DNA of 64,000 nucleotides from Streptomyces sp. GESEQ-35. GTDB lineage: Bacteria > Actinomycetota > Actinomycetes > Streptomycetales > Streptomycetaceae. The stretch lies in assembly GCF_017948485.1 (NCBI RefSeq), contig NZ_JAFFSX010000037.1:1-64000 (forward strand). Direction: 5' to 3'. Below are positions 43,867-52,464 of this stretch, piece by piece; the first letter of the stretch is position 1; each line of letters starts with the position of its first letter. Both the position numbers and the translations under genes were made by a program. The notes beneath the pieces were generated by a model, which saw only the letters and a program-made list of their open reading frames with translations, was not told the origin of the DNA and searched no databases.

Positions 43867-45381
43867 CTACGTGGTGGTCAAACGGTCCCGCAACAGTTGG
43901 TTGAGGACCCGGACCGGCGAGGCAGACGACATGGCCAGCCGAGCATCGAGTGCCGCCTCCCACTGCTCGGTCAAGCTGAGCATGAGGCGCCGGCGCATGC
44001 CGGGCGTGACGTGGGCGTAGCGCGCGGAGACCGAGCCGTCGATGTGGCCCATGCGTTCGTCCATGAGGACCTTCTCGGTGCCAAGGTCCTCCATCATCGT
44101 GCGGTGGGTGTGCCGGAGCCCGTGGGGCGTGAGGCCCTTGGCGATCGGGAGCCAGCAGGCGTCAGCCCGAGCCGCAGCACCTCGGCCTCGGGCCGGGACA
44201 CCGGGCCACGGATCGCCGAGGATCGGTACCGGGCGGGCCTCCTGCGGGGCCTTCTTCGGGTACCAGCCTGAGACCGCCGGGGTGAACAGCCAGGTGGCGA
44301 AGCCGTTTCGGCGCCAGTGGGCCGCGTGCTCCGACGTGGTACCGCCTCGTATGAACCCGAGCTCTGCGATGGCGAGTTCGATTCGGACTCGGGTGTCCTC
44401 GCGTACGCGGTCGGGGTGGTTGAGGACATTGGAGACTGTGCCCGTGGAGACTCCGGCGCGTCGGGCGACGTCGACGAGCTTCGCGCCCCGGTGGCCGCCG
44501 GTACGCGCGGCGCCCTGGCCGCGGAAAACGTACGTCCTGCCGTGGCAGGGGCAGGGCGTCGGCTTCGTACGGGCGATGTGGTTGAAGACCAGGGCCGTCA
44601 GCCAGTCCGTCGAGTCGATGTCGCGGTAGCTGTCGTCCTTGGGCGGGCAGCGAACCAGCTCGCCGGTGTCCAGTTCGTACAGCTGCCACTCGACGCGAAA
44701 GGAGTCGCGTCGGACGAACTCCGTTTCCAGGCCGACGATTTCGCCCCACCGCTTGCCGGTGTACCCCTTGAGGACCGTGGCGACGAACTCGTCGTCGCGA
44801 CCGGAGAGCAGAGATGCCCGCTCAGCGGTGAGCAGGATGCCGAGCGCGTCGGTGACGACCTTCTCCGGGCTGCGGTCGCGGGAGCGGCCGGCGCGCTTGC
44901 CTCGTCCGCGCCGCCGGGCGGCCGGGTTGGACGTGAGCAGGCCCTCGTCGATCGCGTCCTCGAAGATCAGGTGGAGCGTGGAGCGCCAGGTCTTGACGCT
45001 GGAGGCCGCGTAGGCCGCACGCTCCTTCTTCTCCCACAGCTCGATGTCTGTGCGCAGGATGCCGGCGAGCGCCTTGTCCTCGAAGTCGGGGAGCAGGTGC
45101 TCCTCGATGTGACGCTTATAGTTCTGCATCGTCGAGGCAGCCAGGTCCTGGGCGGCGTACCAGCGGCTCGCGTACTCGCCGAAGGTCTCCTGGCCTAGGC
45201 CCGGATCGCGCCACTGGCCACGGCGAACGGTCACCTCTTCGGCGTCTGCGGCCTGCTTGGCCTCGCGCTTGGTGGCGAACTTGACCACGGCGCCCGTGGA
45301 ATCGGCGACGGTGCCGTACTTGCCGTCCTCGATCTTGTAACGGCCACGCCAGTAGCCGCTGCGCTTCTCTGCGTACCCCAC
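43867..45381 (-). CDS. tyrosine integrase with inserted LacI-type HTH
   Basis: A 504-residue site-specific recombinase starting at GTG 45379-45381 (GGGAGGGAAATCT upstream). The N-terminal arm-binding and SAM-like core-binding domains (TFGEYASRWYAAQDLAASTM) are followed by the catalytic domain. Catalytic Arg is in GYTGKRWGEIVGL, His-x-x-Arg in PHGLRHTHR, His in MGHIDGS and the nucleophile Tyr in ARYAHVTPG. Inserted between the first Arg and the HxxR box is KLVDVARRAGVSTGTVSNVL followed by NHPDRVREDTRVRIELAIAELGF, a complete LacI-family DNA-binding headpiece. The gene faces the tRNA, with three cargo genes between. Confidence 0.93.
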   Translation of the reverse strand: MGYAEKRSGYWRGRYKIEDGKYGTVADSTGAVVKFATKREAKQAADAEEVTVRRGQWRDPGLGQETFGEYASRWYAAQDLAASTMQNYKRHIEEHLLPDFEDKALAGILRTDIELWEKKERAAYAASSVKTWRSTLHLIFEDAIDEGLLTSNPAARRRGRGKRAGRSRDRSPEKVVTDALGILLTAERASLLSGRDDEFVATVLKGYTGKRWGEIVGLETEFVRRDSFRVEWQLYELDTGELVRCPPKDDSYRDIDSTDWLTALVFNHIARTKPTPCPCHGRTYVFRGQGAARTGGHRGAKLVDVARRAGVSTGTVSNVLNHPDRVREDTRVRIELAIAELGFIRGGTTSEHAAHWRRNGFATWLFTPAVSGWYPKKAPQEARPVPILGDPWPGVPARGRGAAARADACWLPIAKGLTPHGLRHTHRTMMEDLGTEKVLMDERMGHIDGSVSARYAHVTPGMRRRLMLSLTEQWEAALDARLAMSSASPVRVLNQLLRDRLTTT

Positions 45382-45413
45382 AGATTTCCCTCCCTTCTGT
45401 CGTGTGGGGTGTG

Positions 45414-45791
45414 TTAAGCAGCGGTTCCGTACTGGGACTTGGCCATCCGGCGCGGTGGCCGGGCCTGGAGCCGGACGGTGGGCACGGCCGGATCGGGCCG
45501 GTGCCGCGCGGTCGGCTTGCGCGTGGGCGCAGGAGCGGCGCCAGGGCGCTGCGCGTTCACGGCTGGGCGCTCTTCGTGCATGCGGATGATCTCCGCGAGG
45601 TGCTCGTCCGAGAAGCGGTACGCACGGCCGACGCGGGTGAACGGGATGAGGCGGCGGCGGGCGCGGTCCTTGACCCACCAGGCGGAGCAGCCGAGTACGG
45701 CTGCGACTTCCTCGGGGACGTAGAGACGCGGCAGGCCGGCCTCGGCGGGCGAAGTCGGTGCGGAGGCAGGGGTTATCGCGGGTTGGCGCAA
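45414..45791 (-). CDS. excisionase-type helix-turn-helix protein
   Basis: A 125-residue protein. The MerR/Xis-like HTH reads LYVPEEVAAVLGCSAWWVKDRARRRLIPFTRVGRAYRF, followed by FSDEHLAEIIRMH and a basic Pro/Arg-rich tail. Located 32 bp upstream of the integrase on the same strand, as xis genes are in pSAM2-type elements. Probably directs excision. Confidence 0.85.
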   Translation of the reverse strand: MRQPAITPASAPTSPAEAGLPRLYVPEEVAAVLGCSAWWVKDRARRRLIPFTRVGRAYRFSDEHLAEIIRMHEERPAVNAQRPGAAPAPTRKPTARHRPDPAVPTVRLQARPPRRMAKSQYGTAA

Positions 45792-45917
45792 GGGGTGGGT
45801 CCTCTTCTGGCGGGCATGGGGCGCGGCAACGCCGACCCGCCGGTCGATCGCTAGGGATGTGGGTGAGCTGCCTGGCCTGGGGGTTTGCGGCTCCAGGCCG
45901 GGAGGGGGTGCCGGAGG

Positions 45918-46430
45918 CTATGCCTCGTCGGTGGAGTGACCGTCACGGGCACCGGGCGGAGGGCCATGCATCTTCAGTATGGTCTTGCTGGCCTCCTCCG
46001 CGATGGCGCTCTGGACCATGAGATCGGCTTCCTCGCGGATATCGGGGTGCTCGGCAAGGTAGGCGTCGAATGCTTCGCGCGCCTGCGTGAAGGCCATGTT
46101 GGCTCTCTGGGTCGCGCGGAACGCGTCCACGACCTCGTCGATGAGTTCCATGGCGCGGGCTTTGGCGGCCAGCTGCGGTGGCCCGACGAGATTGCGCAGG
46201 TCGATGCCGAGGACCTCGGCGAAGCCGATGGCGTCGTCGAGGTTGATGCGGCGCTTCCCGTTTTCGATCCGCCAGACCGCGGACGGGTTCATCTCGAACC
46301 CGGCCTCGTTGAGCCGGTCGGACAGGGCGTTGGTGCTCCAGCCGCGCGCCTCACGCTCCACCCTGATGCGGGTTGCGACGTTCGCCTCGCCGCTGAGCAG
46401 GACGCCCTCGGACGGTTCTTCCTCCGCCAC
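45918..46430 (-). CDS. XRE-family element repressor
   Basis: A 170-residue regulator from GTG 46428-46430, with AAGGAGGTGCCA upstream deciding the start. The HTH is EARGWSTNALSDRLNEAGFEMNPSAVWRIENGKRRINLDDA. A helical C-terminal part may oligomerise. It diverges from the DUF3631 replication/transfer genes, and the gap between carries three operator-like repeats, so it probably represses them. Confidence 0.85.
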   Translation of the reverse strand: MAEEEPSEGVLLSGEANVATRIRVEREARGWSTNALSDRLNEAGFEMNPSAVWRIENGKRRINLDDAIGFAEVLGIDLRNLVGPPQLAAKARAMELIDEVVDAFRATQRANMAFTQAREAFDAYLAEHPDIREEADLMVQSAIAEEASKTILKMHGPPPGARDGHSTDEA

Positions 46431-46459
46431 TGGCACCTCCTTCCGTTCGTAGCGATGCA

Positions 46460-46530
46460 CTGCGGTTTGCAGCACAGCCTAAACAGTAACATCGCCACTG
46501 CGAGATGCAAAACACTTCTGCGATCTGCAA
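46460..46530. promoter_or_regulatory. three operator-like repeats CTGCGRNNTGCA
   Basis: Copies at 46460-46472, 46498-46510 and 46518-46530. The last two are 20 bp apart, two helical turns. They lie between the XRE gene and the DUF3631 transcript. A -10-like cataGT follows at about 46540. Likely binding sites of the XRE repressor. Confidence 0.6.
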
Positions 46531-46596
46531 TTCGTGTGGCATAGTGGTGGCACCCCCCACCCACCAACCTCAGGAGTCCGCACGCCCGCACGTCAC

Positions 46597-46716
46597 ATGA
46601 AAGAACCCCCGGCGATGCCGGGGGCTCAAGCGCAAACCTCTCAACCGCCATCCCTAGCGATCAACCTGCGGAGACCGGGATTGCCGTCCCATATGGCCCG
46701 CAAGCAGAGGAGCTGA
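46597..46716 (+). CDS. possible leader peptide before the DUF3631 gene
   Basis: A 39-codon frame starting MKEPPAMPGAQAQTSQPPS ends in TGATG, overlapping the DUF3631 start. Its first codons lie in the 8-bp hairpin at 46606-46624. Leader-dependent attenuation or simple coupling is possible; no clear ribosome site precedes it. Confidence 0.3.
   Translation: MKEPPAMPGAQAQTSQPPSLAINLRRPGLPSHMARKQRS
46606..46624 (+). terminator. leader hairpin
   Basis: A perfect 8-bp stem (46606-46613/46617-46624) with loop GAT, located about 90 bp before the DUF3631 gene and not after a gene. This suggests attenuation. Confidence 0.5.
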
Positions 46717-48002
46717 TGCCCAGTATGACCGATGCCCAGCCGAATACGCCATCCCTTCCGGACGACTCCGGCACGGAGTGGCCCCCAGTCGCCGTCCCTG
46801 GCCAGCCGTCCGGCGCTGCTGCGCCTCCAACAGAAGAGGACCCCGACGACACCGCCTCGCCTACGCCGCTATCCGAGGGGGTGCAGATCCTGGACGACCT
46901 TCGGGTGCAGCTCAAGCGGTACGTGGCGATGCCGAGCGAGGAGGCCGTCACGGCGGTGGCCTTGTGGGTCGCGGCGACGCATCTGCAGCGTGCGTGGCAG
47001 CACGCGCCGCGCCTGGCGATCGTCGCGCCGGAGAAGCGGTGCGGTAAGTCCCGCCTGCTGGACGTGGTCACCGAGACCGTGCACAACCGGCTGATCACGG
47101 TCAACGCCAGCGCGGCGGCGATCTTCCGGTCGATCGACGGGGGCGACCCGCCGACCCTCCTGGTCGACGAGGCCGACACCATGTTCAGCACCACCAAGGC
47201 CGCAGAGAAGAACGAGGAAGTGCGCGGCCTCATCAACGCCGGACACCAGCGCGGCCGACCGACGCTGCGGGTGTCCGGGCCCGAGCACCAGGTGCAGGAG
47301 TTCCCCACCTTCGCCATGGCAGCGCTCGCCGGGATCGGCGACCTGCCAGACACGATCATGGACCGTGCGGTAGTCATCCGGATGCGCCGCCGAGCAGCGG
47401 GCGAGAAGGTGGCGTCCTTCCGCACCGGCCGGGATACCCCCGCCCTGAACGCGATCCGCGACCGTCTCCACGCCTGGCTCCAGCCGCTGTACGTGGAGGC
47501 GATGGCGATGGAGCCGCCGATGCCGGTCGAGGACCGCGCAGCCGACACGTGGGAGCCGCTGATCATCGTCGCCGACCTCGCCGGAGGCGACTGGCCGGTG
47601 CTGGCTCGCGCCGCCTGTCGCGCCATGACCGACTACGAAGCCGGCCAGGACGAGGAGGGCGGCCTGCGCACCCGCCTCCTGGTCGGCATCCGCCGCGCCT
47701 TCGCCGCCGTCGGTGACCCTGCCGTGCTGAGCACGAAGCACCTGCTGGAATCCCTGAACGCAGACAGGGAAGCACCGTGGGCGGAGTACGGCACAAACGG
47801 CCTGACCCCGCGCGGCCTGCAACTGCTGCTCAAGCCGTACGGCATCGGCTCGGCCAACCGCCGCTTCCCCGACGACACCCAGGCCAAGGGCTTCGCGCGC
47901 AACCAATTCCTCGACACCTGGGCGCGCTACTGCCCCGAACCGAAGGCGGCGGACGCGCCCACCTCGTCAGCCGACGGGCCGCTGCCCGGCACCGCAGCCT
48001 GA
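46716..48002 (+). CDS. DUF3631 P-loop ATPase/helicase
   Basis: A 428-residue protein with Walker A VAPEKRCGKSRLLDV (Lys111), Walker B PTLLVDEADTMF and an arginine-rich sensor region MDRAVVIRMRRR. DUF3631 is the C-terminal ATPase module of primase/helicase-like plasmid and phage replication proteins; here it stands without a primase domain. ATG 46716 has GAGGAG very close; ATG 46725 is an alternative. Probably replication or maintenance of the excised element. Confidence 0.82.
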   Translation: MPSMTDAQPNTPSLPDDSGTEWPPVAVPGQPSGAAAPPTEEDPDDTASPTPLSEGVQILDDLRVQLKRYVAMPSEEAVTAVALWVAATHLQRAWQHAPRLAIVAPEKRCGKSRLLDVVTETVHNRLITVNASAAAIFRSIDGGDPPTLLVDEADTMFSTTKAAEKNEEVRGLINAGHQRGRPTLRVSGPEHQVQEFPTFAMAALAGIGDLPDTIMDRAVVIRMRRRAAGEKVASFRTGRDTPALNAIRDRLHAWLQPLYVEAMAMEPPMPVEDRAADTWEPLIIVADLAGGDWPVLARAACRAMTDYEAGQDEEGGLRTRLLVGIRRAFAAVGDPAVLSTKHLLESLNADREAPWAEYGTNGLTPRGLQLLLKPYGIGSANRRFPDDTQAKGFARNQFLDTWARYCPEPKAADAPTSSADGPLPGTAA

Positions 48003-48019
48003 CTCGACGCCACTCGCAT

Positions 48020-48055
48020 CACTCGTCCCCGCGCAGGTCAGCGCGGGGACGAGTG
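48020..48055 (+). terminator. DUF3631 gene terminator
   Basis: A perfect 15-bp stem (48020-48034/48041-48055) with loop aggtca, 17 bases after the stop. Its arms begin with the CACTCGT motif that recurs downstream. Confidence 0.8.
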
Positions 48056-48213
48056 AACAGCCCGCAACGAGTCATCTCGACATCACCACGCCACTCGTAC
48101 CTGTGCTGACCAGGCACGCGACGAGTGGTACGAGTCCCCGCACGTCACGGCGGCCACGCCCTGCCCTCCCCCGCACCAAGGCCGCTGCCTCAAGCCCACC
48201 TGGAGCACACCGC

Positions 48214-48978
48214 TTGTTCGCACGTATCGCCGCCATACGCGGCACTGACCTGATCCGCCTCGGCATCGCTCTGCTTGCCGTGTTCGCCTTCGCCCTCTCC
48301 TACGACGCACTGCGCCAGATGGGAGTCGCCATCCATATCCGCGGACTGCTCACCTACGCCTTTCCGCTCGTGATCGACGGGTTCATCGCCGTCGGTGTCG
48401 GCGCCCTGCTCATGCTGCGCACCGCACCCTGGTATTCCCGGCTGTACGTGTGGCTGCTGGTCGGTGCGGCCACGGTGACGAGCATCTGGGCCAACGCCGT
48501 GCACGCCGTCCGCCTCAATGAGCAGGCCCGCCACGGTGATGGCCTCCGCCTTGACGACGTCACGGTCGGCGCCTTGTCCGCCATCGCTCCGCTCGCTCTG
48601 GCCGGCGCGGTCCACCTCTACATCGTCGTCCACCACCACCCCGCTTCCCACAGCCCCGCCGATGTGGCGCGGGACTGTGCCGACGTGGCTCCGGGCGACA
48701 CGGACGTGGCTGAGACCCCTCAGCCCGCTGCCGCCCCGCAGGATCACGAGCCCCGCGAGATCTCTCCCGAACGGCTCGCTCTCGCGCGCACCGCGCCACT
48801 GGGGCGCAAGGGCCGCGCCTCACGTCGCCACATCGAAGCCACGTTCCGCAGCAGGGACTTGACCATCGGCAGGGCGGAGGCAGACCAGCTCAAGGACACC
48901 CTGCAGGCCGAGCTCGACGCGGCCACCTCTCAGCGGCCGAAGGAACTCGACACGGCCTCGTCCAATGCCGTCGCCTGA
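48214..48978 (+). CDS. DUF2637 membrane protein
   Basis: A 254-residue protein with four helices in the first 140 residues (LIRLGIALLAVFAFALSYDAL, AFPLVIDGFIAVGVGALLML, LYVWLLVGAATVTSIWANAVHAV, GALSAIAPLALAGAVHLYIVV). A hydrophilic C-terminal half ends in an Arg-rich replication-regulator-like segment. I chose TTG 48214 because GGAG lies 8 bases before it; GTG 48103 is in frame but poorly supported. DUF2637 proteins are typical of Streptomyces plasmids and integrative elements, where they are thought to help transfer or spread. Confidence 0.78.
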   Translation: MFARIAAIRGTDLIRLGIALLAVFAFALSYDALRQMGVAIHIRGLLTYAFPLVIDGFIAVGVGALLMLRTAPWYSRLYVWLLVGAATVTSIWANAVHAVRLNEQARHGDGLRLDDVTVGALSAIAPLALAGAVHLYIVVHHHPASHSPADVARDCADVAPGDTDVAETPQPAAAPQDHEPREISPERLALARTAPLGRKGRASRRHIEATFRSRDLTIGRAEADQLKDTLQAELDAATSQRPKELDTASSNAVA

Positions 48979-49107
48979 CCTCCGCAGCCCCACCGATCAT
49001 CCCCTCCTCCGATCTCGCCCTGTGTCCCTCATGCAACCAAGCACGGGGGGCATGGGGCCGGAACAGCGAAGCACCCGACACCCCAACACCCCACGGAGAA
49101 CCTGCCC

Positions 49108-49707
49108 ATGCACGACCCGCACCACGAACTCACCACCACCCAGCAGGAGATGATCACCGGCCTGAACAGCGCAGCAAGTTGTCGGATAAGGAGTCCTTAC
49201 CCGGCCTCCGCCCCGCAGGGGGCGAAGGCATCCGGCGCCGAGGCGGCACCGGGGTCGGCCGGCCCGGGGGAGCCAGCCGAGACGGGGAGCAGCAAGTCGT
49301 CGATCACCACACAGCATCCTGCGCCGCGTCGCCGTCTGCGTGACAAGCAGCTGCGCGAGCGCCGCGTCCACCCCCGCTACAACAACGACGAGTTCTCCCT
49401 CGTTCAGAACGCCGCTGCCCTGACCGGTATGGCAGTCGGCGGCTACGTCGCCGAGTGCTCGCTCGCCGCCGCCCGCGCCGACGACCCCACCGCTGCCGTC
49501 GCCGACTACCGCGCCATGATCCAGGCCCTCATGTCCTCCAACGGACAGCTCGGCAAGATCGGCAGCAATCTCAACCAGCTCGTCGGACATCTCAACAAGG
49601 ACGGCGCCTGGCCCCACCCCGATGTCGTCCTCCGTCTCCTGGACCGCGTAGAGGCGACCGTCTCCGAAGCGGACGCCGCCATCGCTCAGGTCACTGAGGG
49701 GCGGTGA
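49108..49707 (+). CDS. MobC-like relaxosome accessory protein
   Basis: A 199-residue protein. Residues about 75-199 fit MobC: RDKQLRERRVHPRYNNDEFSL (ribbon-helix-helix-like), GGYVAECSLAAARADDPTAAVADYRAMI, and NGQLGKIGSNLNQLVGHLNKDG, the conserved MobC core. The first 70 residues are low complexity, and their DNA contains the oriT-like site. ATG 49108 has GGAGAACCTGCCC upstream. It lies immediately before the relaxase gene with 4 bp between. Confidence 0.82.
   Translation: MHDPHHELTTTQQEMITGLNSAASCRIRSPYPASAPQGAKASGAEAAPGSAGPGEPAETGSSKSSITTQHPAPRRRLRDKQLRERRVHPRYNNDEFSLVQNAAALTGMAVGGYVAECSLAAARADDPTAAVADYRAMIQALMSSNGQLGKIGSNLNQLVGHLNKDGAWPHPDVVLRLLDRVEATVSEADAAIAQVTEGR
49187..49199. other. 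candidate oriT nic region
   Basis: TAAGGAGTCCTTA is a 6-bp-arm palindrome. It closely resembles the TAAGTGCGCCCTTA core nicked in RSF1010- and pC221-type mobilization systems, which also use MobC proteins. It sits in the 5' part of the mobC frame, the expected side of the mob genes. Confidence 0.5.
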
Positions 49708-49711
49708 GCGA

Positions 49712-51412
49712 GTGATACCCAAGATCATCCTCAGCTCGGGCCCGGACGCCACACGCCGCACGATCGGCTACCTCTTCGGCAAGGGCCGCGCCAACGAACA
49801 CATCGACCCGCACCTCGTGGCCTCCTGGAACAGCTTCGCCCCCGACCCCGGCCGCAGCCCCCGCCGCGACCCGAAGGACGTGGAGAGGCAGCTCGTCGCC
49901 CAACTCGACCAGCCCGTGAAGATGCTGGGCGACAAGGCCCCCAAGGACACCGTGTGGCACTGCCCCGTACGCGCCGCACCCGAGGACCCGATCCTCACCG
50001 ACGCCCAGTGGGCGGACATCGCACGCCGCATCGTGGCCGCCGCCGGCATCGCTCCCGAGGGGGACGAGGAAGCCTGCCGCTGGGTCGCCGTCCGCCACGC
50101 CGAGGACCACATCCACATCGCCGCCACCCTCGTACGCCAGGACGGCCGACGCCCCGATCGCGGCTACGACCAGCGCGCCGTCCAGAAGGAGGCCCGCAAG
50201 ATCGAAGTCGACTACGGGCTCAGGCGGTTGAAGCAGGGCGACGGGACTGGAGCCAAGCGCCCCACCAGCAAGGAGCACTTCAAGGCCAAGCGCCTGGGCC
50301 AAGAGGCAGCCACCCGCGACGTGCTCCGTCTGCGGGTTCGCCGAGCCGCAGCCGCCGCAGCCGACGAGTCCGAGTTCTTCGCCCTGCTGGAGGCGACGGG
50401 AGTGACCGTACGCCTCAAGCTCGGCCCCTCCGGCGACGCGCTCGGCTGCAACTTCGCTCTGTCCGGCGACACCAACGACAAGGGGGAGCCGGTGTTCTAC
50501 GCGGGCTCCACCCTCTCCCCCGACCTGTCGCTGCCCAAGATCCGCAAGAGCTTCGCCACCACCAGCTCCGAACCGGCCACAGTCCGGCCGGGCAACCCGT
50601 GGCACCAGGCAACCGCCGCGACCGAACGCATCCCTGACCACCTCACCCGCAACAACGACCCCGTCGCCCAAGGCCAACTCGTCGCGCTCGGTGTGACGCT
50701 GGATCTGCTGCCGATCAACGCGCCAGTTGCCGTGCGGCACGAACTCGAACGGGCCGCCGCTACCTTCGAGCGCGCCGCCCGCTCCCGCATCGCGGCGGAC
50801 CTCGACAGCGCCCGCGTGCTGCGCCGCAGTGTCCAGGCCATCTGGCGCGAGAACCCCGCGGACGGCGACGGGTCCGGTTTCGCGATGCTCCTGGATACGG
50901 TGCTCACCGCGGTGGCGTATGCCATGCACTGGCACCGCACTCATCAGCACGCTCAGCAGGAAGCAGCAGCCGAGCAGGCCCTCGTCCACCTCCAGATCGC
51001 GTACGGGCAGATCGCCGAGCCCGTCCTGGCGGGCCTCGCACAACGCGCCCCCAGCCTCCAGATGAAGCAACGCTTCGCCCGCCACCTCCAGCAGGCGGTC
51101 CCCGAGCATGCCGAGCGCATCCTGGACGATCCCGCCTGGGACGCACTCACCACCGTGCTCGCCGAAGCGGAGGCCGCCGGGCACAACGCGGCCAGCGTCT
51201 TGGACCAGGCGCTCGGCCAACGCCCCTTGGACGACGCCCACAGCCCCGCCCGCGCCCTGACCTGGCGCATCCGCCGCCTCGGAGAGCGCCATGCCCCCAG
51301 CCCTCGGGCCCAGGCAGCCAAGGCCCGCAGCGCCGCACAACGTCACGGTGCCGCGGTCCTCCCGCCGGCCGTCGCCCCGCTTCCGCCACGATCACCGTCG
51401 CCCCGGCGCTGA
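49712..51412 (+). CDS. relaxase/mobilization nuclease
   Basis: A 566-residue relaxase from GTG 49712. The N-terminal endonuclease domain has the metal motif RHAEDHIHIAATLVR (H-x-x-DHxHI). The catalytic Tyr is not assigned with confidence; candidates are Tyr19 in RTIGYLFGKG and later Tyr in RGYDQRAVQKEARKIE. The C-terminal 300 residues are helical and probably contact DNA or the coupling protein. With MobC it should nick oriT to start conjugal transfer. Confidence 0.88.
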   Translation: MIPKIILSSGPDATRRTIGYLFGKGRANEHIDPHLVASWNSFAPDPGRSPRRDPKDVERQLVAQLDQPVKMLGDKAPKDTVWHCPVRAAPEDPILTDAQWADIARRIVAAAGIAPEGDEEACRWVAVRHAEDHIHIAATLVRQDGRRPDRGYDQRAVQKEARKIEVDYGLRRLKQGDGTGAKRPTSKEHFKAKRLGQEAATRDVLRLRVRRAAAAAADESEFFALLEATGVTVRLKLGPSGDALGCNFALSGDTNDKGEPVFYAGSTLSPDLSLPKIRKSFATTSSEPATVRPGNPWHQATAATERIPDHLTRNNDPVAQGQLVALGVTLDLLPINAPVAVRHELERAAATFERAARSRIAADLDSARVLRRSVQAIWRENPADGDGSGFAMLLDTVLTAVAYAMHWHRTHQHAQQEAAAEQALVHLQIAYGQIAEPVLAGLAQRAPSLQMKQRFARHLQQAVPEHAERILDDPAWDALTTVLAEAEAAGHNAASVLDQALGQRPLDDAHSPARALTWRIRRLGERHAPSPRAQAAKARSAAQRHGAAVLPPAVAPLPPRSPSPRR

Positions 51413-51435
51413 CCCAAAGACGAGCGGAATGTAGC

Positions 51436-51472
51436 GGACGATCCCCGGTTACCGAAACCGGGGATCGTCCGG
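51436..51472 (+). terminator. relaxase gene terminator
   Basis: A perfect 16-bp stem (51436-51451/51457-51472) with loop accga, 23 bases after the stop. Confidence 0.85.
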
Positions 51473-51513
51473 AGTATTTGGGCCTCAACCCCAACTCCGG
51501 AAGGAATCCCTGT

Positions 51514-51894
51514 ATGGCTCAGCCCGAAGTCCGGCCCCGCATCGTCGCCCTCCTATGCGATGCGGATTTCATTTACCGCACAGACACCCGCACCTGGTCT
51601 CACCTTGACGGACGGCCGTTCACGCACGCGGAACAGGTCATCGCCTTGCAGGCCACTCGCGCCGAAGCCGACGAAGCCAGGGCACAGCTCATGCGCTACC
51701 TGGAGTATCGGCGTACGAAGCGGGAGGCCGGCGATGTATTGACGCACTTCCTGGACCCGTTCTTGGACCAGCTCAGGGAGAAGACCCTCGACAACGCCGC
51801 CGAGATCATGGGCAAGGAAGACCGGGCCGAACTCGACCGAATCCTCCGCCTCGTCCGCGAACCAGTTCGTCCGTTCGCTCCGTACACCTTCTGA
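51514..51894 (+). CDS. conserved hypothetical protein
   Basis: A 126-residue hydrophilic helical protein starting MAQPEVRPRIVALLCDADFIY. It contains no catalytic motif I recognise. ATG 51514 is preceded by GGAAGGAATCCCTGT. Its stop abuts the flavoprotein stop in the palindrome TGATCA, so the two genes converge without a gap. Function unknown. Confidence 0.65.
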   Translation: MAQPEVRPRIVALLCDADFIYRTDTRTWSHLDGRPFTHAEQVIALQATRAEADEARAQLMRYLEYRRTKREAGDVLTHFLDPFLDQLREKTLDNAAEIMGKEDRAELDRILRLVREPVRPFAPYTF

Positions 51895-52464
51895 TCAGGC
51901 CGATGCGGACAGCTTCGGAGTGAGCAGCTCCAGCGCTTCCTCCCAGCGATAGCGGTCGGCACCGCCTCCGGCCTTCGGCTTGTGGGGCTCGTACGAGCCG
52001 ATCAGGACGCCCATCTCGCGAAGCACGTCGAGGCTGCGTGCGTACGCGGGGTGGGCGGCCTGCGCCGCGTTCAGGTACGGGCACGCGGCGATCGGGATGC
52101 CCATGCCGTACGCCTCGCACAGGATGCCCAGCGCCAAGGTGTCGGAGATCCCTGCCGCCCACTTGTTGATCGTGTTGAAGGTGGCGGGCGCCACCGCGAT
52201 GGCGTCGGAAGACGGCAGCGGCCGCGGGTCACCGGGCAGCCGCCAGGCCGAACGGATCGGGTAGCCAGTCTGGGCCTCGACCGCCTCGGCGTCTATGAAG
52301 CCGAGGCCCTGCGGGGTGGCGACGACGCCGACATCCCAGTTCGCCTCCTGGGCCGCGGTGATCAGCTTGCCGACGTCGCCGGCGATCCCGGAGGCGCACA
52401 CGACGACGTACAGGAAAGGCTTCTTCTGGGTCGGCTCGGTCTGCTGGTCTGGCTGATCACTCAC
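51895..52464 (-). CDS. HFCD-type flavoprotein
   Basis: A 189-residue flavoprotein of the PPC-decarboxylase/EpiD family. The N-terminus LYVVVCASGIAGDVGKLI is the FMN-binding entry. The PASANT-like motif reads APATFNTINKWAAGISDTLAL, followed by ACPYLNAAQ in place of PxMN. The family catalyses oxidative decarboxylation of cysteine-like groups or transfers prenyl groups. The catalytic His is not obvious to me. GTG start overlaps the regulator stop (GTGA), so the two form an operon divergent from the MurA-like operon. Confidence 0.82.
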   Translation of the reverse strand: MSDQPDQQTEPTQKKPFLYVVVCASGIAGDVGKLITAAQEANWDVGVVATPQGLGFIDAEAVEAQTGYPIRSAWRLPGDPRPLPSSDAIAVAPATFNTINKWAAGISDTLALGILCEAYGMGIPIAACPYLNAAQAAHPAYARSLDVLREMGVLIGSYEPHKPKAGGGADRYRWEEALELLTPKLSASA

